Shown here: positions 61,144 through 64,000 of the stretch, piece by piece | How the letters are laid out: each line of letters starts with the position of its first letter | Numbering within the stretch: position 1 is the first letter of the stretch | Assembly (NCBI GenBank): GCA_025934375.1 | Contig: JAICYD010000012.1 | Coordinates: forward strand, 22,826 to 86,825 | Direction of reading: 5' to 3' | DNA from: Streptosporangiaceae bacterium | GTDB lineage: Bacteria > Actinomycetota > Actinomycetes > Streptosporangiales > Streptosporangiaceae | Length of the DNA: 64,000 nucleotides | Made by a program: the position numbers and the translations under genes | The notes under the pieces: generated by a model | Told to the model about the DNA's origin: nothing | Seen by the model: the letters and a program-made list of their open reading frames with translations, nothing else | Databases searched by the model: none

Positions 61144-61776
61144 ATGACCCCGCTCGTGCTGGTGCACGGCCTCGCCGAGTCGGCCGCGGCCTGGGGCCCG
61201 CTGCGGGCGCAGGCCGGCTCGGATTTCTCCGTGCGGACCTGGGAGTTTCCCGGCCACGGGGAACGAGCCGCCGACCTCGCCCCGGCCTGCACGATGGCCG
61301 CCGCCGTGGCCAGCCTGGAGGAGGTCCTCGCCGCCCAGCCGGCCCCGCCGGTGCTTGTCGGCCATTCAGCCGGTGGCTACCTCGCGCTGCGCTGCGCGGC
61401 CCGCGGCGCCGTGCCGCTGGCCGCCCTGGCGGTGATCGCCTCCGGGCCGGGCTTTCGCAGGCCGGAGGCGATGGTGGCCTGGAACCAGACCGTCGACAAG
61501 CTGGTCACGCGGGCCGGCCTGCCGCCGCACGTGGCCGCCGTCGCGTACATGGCGGACTCGCTGGTCATGGACAACCTCCCCGCGATTACCGTGCCGGTGC
61601 TGCTCGTCGTGGGCGCGCAGGATCGCCAGGTGTACGCCGACGGCGCCGAGCTGATGGCGCGAAAGCTGCCCGCCGCCCGGCTGGTGCGGGTGGCTGAGGC
61701 TGGGCACAACGTGCACGTCTCGCACCCGGCCGAGCTGGCGGGGCTGCTCCGCGAGCTCGCCGGCGGCCGCGCCTGA
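61144..61776 (+). CDS. Alpha/beta hydrolase
   Basis: A compact 210-residue hydrolase. The nucleophile is in VGHSAGGYLALR, the acid in VVGAQDRQVY and the His in EAGHNVHVSHP. The start MTPLVLVHGLAES places the first strand directly at the N-terminus, agreeing with the chosen ATG and a leaderless message. Divergent from a crotonase gene and probably coregulated by the palindrome between them. The substrate may be a CoA or ester intermediate of the same pathway (inference). Confidence 0.92.
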   Translation: MTPLVLVHGLAESAAAWGPLRAQAGSDFSVRTWEFPGHGERAADLAPACTMAAAVASLEEVLAAQPAPPVLVGHSAGGYLALRCAARGAVPLAALAVIASGPGFRRPEAMVAWNQTVDKLVTRAGLPPHVAAVAYMADSLVMDNLPAITVPVLLVVGAQDRQVYADGAELMARKLPAARLVRVAEAGHNVHVSHPAELAGLLRELAGGRA

Positions 61777-61933
61777 CTTCAGGGCGCCTGTCGCCGCAAA
61801 CAATTATCTCTGCTTATCAAATGAGGTGGGCGTGGGGTCTTGTCGGGCCACAGGCACTCATCTAGCGTCTGGGGGTGGATGATCTCTGGCGCAAGCACCA
61901 ACGCGGGCCAGATCCTACCGAGGAGACCGTGAC

Positions 61934-63712
61934 ATGGGCGTTAGGTTCCTTCTCATTGCTAGCGCGAGCAGCCTGGTGATTGCCAGTGCCGCGCTCGCTA
62001 GCCCGGCGATAGCAAGCCCAGGTGACGGCGTCCCGCCGCCCGCGGACCGCATCGCGGCGACGACCGCGACCTTCAACGCGATCGAGGCGAAGATCGCCGC
62101 CGGGACATCCCTGCGACTGCGGGGGTTCCCGGATGGGACGGCGCAGTCCGACATCATCGACTACGGCGTCAACGACCTGTGGAAGAAGGGAATCGACGGC
62201 GCCGGCGTGACCGTGGCTTACGTGGTCACCAACCCCGACCCCGGCCTGGCGGCCAGCATGGCCAGCTACGACACGGCGATGAACCTGCCCCCGGTGAACA
62301 TCACCGACATCGCCCTCCCGGCGCCTGCCGACCCGACGTTCACCTGCCAGGTCGAGTGCAGCGCGGGCGAGGACCGGCTCGACGCCGAGGCGATCCACTC
62401 GATGGCGCCCTTCGCGAACATCATCTTCGTGCACCCGTCGGTGCCGGAAACCATCGGCATGCAGGGCTGGCCGCAGGTCGCCCAGGCCATCAAGATGATC
62501 GCCGACCAGCACCTGGCCGACATCGTCACGGTGAGCCTCGGCGACGGCGAGAACGACTTCATCAACGACCCGACCAACCCGGGGGCCAGCCCAACGGCGG
62601 CCATCCACTCGCTGGACCCGGCGTTCCTGGACGCCGCCGCGCACAACATCCCGGTGATGTTCGCCTCCGGTGACTGCGGCCCGACCGACCCGCCGGTCCT
62701 CGGGGACACCGGTCAGTGCACCCCAGCTATCGGCGTCAGCGCGGATCACCCATCCGACAACCCCTGGGTCACCTCGGTCGGCGGCACCATTCCCAACGCG
62801 GGCCTGGCGACCGCGGCGGGCCGGACCGCGCCGGACGCGCTGTGGGTCGCCCCCACCAACCACTCCGACGCGGAGGGCGCCGGCGTCTCCACTGTTTACG
62901 CCAAGCCGTTCTGGCAGTGGGGCAACCCGGCCCTGGACGGCGTCACCGGCCGCGCCTACCCCGACATCTCGATGGACTCCACTAACGGCACCTCGCAGGC
63001 ATCGCCCACCTTCGCGGGGATCCTCGCGCTGGCCACGCAGCTGCGCGGGGACAAGCTCGGCACGGTGAACCCGGCGCTGGCGGCGATCGGGCCGCGCGGC
63101 GCGGCGGCGGGCATCGTCGACGTCCCAGCCGGGTACACCAACACCGCCTTCGGCGTCACCGGCTTCGCGACTGCCACCGGCTATGACATCGCGTCGGGCT
63201 GGGGCACGATCTACGCGCCGGACTTCGTGCCCGCCCTGGTCACGCAAGTCAACCGGGAGCGCGGGCTGTTCAAGCCGAGCCTGCTGGCGCAAATCGAGCT
63301 GGGCCTGCTGCAGGCGCACGTCGGCTCCTCCGCCGACCGGGTGGCCAGCGGCCAGGCCGTCACGATCACCGGCCACGGGTTCATCCCGGGCCGGTCCCCG
63401 AACGGCACCACGATCGTTGACGGCTTCGGCGTCTTCCCGCCGCTTCCCGGGCAGTTCGGGGCGTCGGCGACCGGCCCGTTCGCCGACCCGACCTCGACGG
63501 TGCCCGGGCAGACCTGGGACGACGTGTCGGTCACGGTAACCGGGACCGGGCGGGACTCCGCGGTCGCGGCGCCCGTCGTGTCCGGCCCGGACGGCAACGG
63601 CGTCGTCACGGTCACCATTGACACGACCGGAATGCCGGTCGGCACGTACACGGTGACGATCGCCGGCCGCGAGCTCACCCAGAGAATCTCCTTCCAGGTC
63701 AAGCACCGCTAA
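61934..63712 (+). CDS. Secreted S53-family (sedolisin-like) serine peptidase
   Basis: 592 residues with a signal peptide (about 1-27, LLIASASSLVIASAALASPAIA). The sedolisin catalytic residues are readable: Glu146 and Asp150 in GEDRLDAEAI, the oxyanion Asp247 in FASGDCG, and Ser354 in NGTSQASPTFAG. The end of the domain is marked by GYDIASGWGTI. The N-terminal propeptide, usually 150-200 residues in this family, is reduced to about 50. A C-terminal beta-sandwich of about 140 residues (from SGQAVTITGHGFIPG) may bind substrate or the wall. GAGGAGACC precedes the ATG. Expected to act outside the cell, often at acid pH. Confidence 0.92.
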   Translation: MGVRFLLIASASSLVIASAALASPAIASPGDGVPPPADRIAATTATFNAIEAKIAAGTSLRLRGFPDGTAQSDIIDYGVNDLWKKGIDGAGVTVAYVVTNPDPGLAASMASYDTAMNLPPVNITDIALPAPADPTFTCQVECSAGEDRLDAEAIHSMAPFANIIFVHPSVPETIGMQGWPQVAQAIKMIADQHLADIVTVSLGDGENDFINDPTNPGASPTAAIHSLDPAFLDAAAHNIPVMFASGDCGPTDPPVLGDTGQCTPAIGVSADHPSDNPWVTSVGGTIPNAGLATAAGRTAPDALWVAPTNHSDAEGAGVSTVYAKPFWQWGNPALDGVTGRAYPDISMDSTNGTSQASPTFAGILALATQLRGDKLGTVNPALAAIGPRGAAAGIVDVPAGYTNTAFGVTGFATATGYDIASGWGTIYAPDFVPALVTQVNRERGLFKPSLLAQIELGLLQAHVGSSADRVASGQAVTITGHGFIPGRSPNGTTIVDGFGVFPPLPGQFGASATGPFADPTSTVPGQTWDDVSVTVTGTGRDSAVAAPVVSGPDGNGVVTVTIDTTGMPVGTYTVTIAGRELTQRISFQVKHR

Positions 63713-63741
63713 CCGACCGGGGCCGCTAACCGCGGCCGCTC

Positions 63742-63777
63742 AGCGGCCCGCATCCCGAACCGGGGATGCGGGCCGCT
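63742..63777 (+). terminator. Hairpin terminator after the S53 peptidase gene
   Basis: AGCGGCCCGCATCCC (63742-63756) pairs perfectly with GGGATGCGGGCCGCT (63763-63777). It begins 30 bases after the stop codon. Confidence 0.75.
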
Positions 63778-63818
63778 TCGCGTCGCCGGGGAAACGCTTC
63801 CCGGGGCAGTGCTTTTAG

Positions 63819-63901
63819 TCAGGTACCGCGCTTGCTCAGGTACCGCGCTTGCTCAGGTACCGCGCTTGCTCAGGTACCGCGCTTGCTCAGGTACCGCTTG
63901 C
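63819..63901 (+). repeat. 17-bp tandem repeat
   Basis: Four perfect copies of TCAGGTACCGCGCTTGC (63819-63886) and a fifth copy that lacks two bases (from 63887). No spacer lies between copies, so it is not CRISPR. It is intergenic, after the peptidase terminator. Confidence 0.95.
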
Positions 63902-64000
63902 CACGGCGCCTGCCGCTTACCTCATGCGCCCCAGGGGCACCGTAAGTAACATCGGGCAGCAGCGCGGAGGCGGGGCATGTCATGCATGAAGTAGTGATTC
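63902..64000 (+). other. End of window; possible start of another gene
   Basis: GGAGGC at 63966-63971 followed by ATG at 63982 opens a frame MHEVVI that runs off the window. Six codons are too few to identify a product. Confidence 0.3.

Noticed and set aside
63819..63901. CRISPR array
   Set aside because: Copies are directly adjacent with no spacers and no cas genes are nearby.

Overview
The window is about 64 kb of very GC-rich DNA (third codon positions almost all G or C, frequent GTG starts, many ATGA/GTGA stop-start overlaps) from a high-GC Gram-positive actinomycete. The gene order clpP1-clpP2-clpX-valS-folC-ndk, mreBCD-mrdA-rodA, rne-rplU-rpmA-obgE-proB-nadD-rsfS is the conserved core block of Streptomyces and Streptosporangiales-type chromosomes. 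The exact genus cannot be fixed by reading alone. No prophage, insertion sequence, CRISPR array, rRNA or tRNA gene was seen.

Region 1 (1-31.4 kb) is housekeeping. It holds the 3' end of trigger factor, the Clp protease genes behind a match to the ClgR operator, two valyl-tRNA synthetases of different classes side by side, folC, ndk and the cell-elongation cluster mreBCD-mrdA-rodA, in which MreD carries a long repeat-rich C-terminal extension. It continues with the TIGR03960/TIGR03936 radical-SAM pair, RNase E/G, L21, L27, ObgE, glutamate 5-kinase, an M48 peptidase where proA is often found, and nadD.

Region 2 (31.4-43.4 kb) interrupts and then leaves the core. A sugar-type ABC importer (binding lipoprotein plus two permeases, no ATPase) lies between nadD and rsfS. 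After rsfS and a histidine phosphatase come a small membrane protein, a DUF1684 protein, an AzlCD exporter pair divergent from an XRE-cupin regulator with two matching operators, a Ser/Thr kinase and a PLP-dependent decarboxylase.

Region 3 (43.4-64 kb) is accessory. It contains a secreted DUF5666-like protein with a two-component system, a MetE-like protein, a methyltransferase of lower GC, a frameshifted flavin-monooxygenase remnant, a CLC channel and acyl-CoA/crotonase genes. It also has a WhiJ-type trio (XRE-DUF5753, DUF397, ATPase), a small duplicated CxC protein, an internally deleted PLP enzyme, a hydrolase-P450 pair, a GNAT and a secreted S53 peptidase.

Between the genes are several repeat systems: two 48-bp palindromes 39.4 kb apart whose differences are compensatory, five dispersed GC-rich hairpin repeats (three inside coding sequences), a 42-43 bp minisatellite before folC, and 15-, 17-, 35- and 65-bp tandem duplications. 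Many genes lack a Shine-Dalgarno sequence and instead have TANNNT 6-8 bases before the start, which suggests leaderless transcription.
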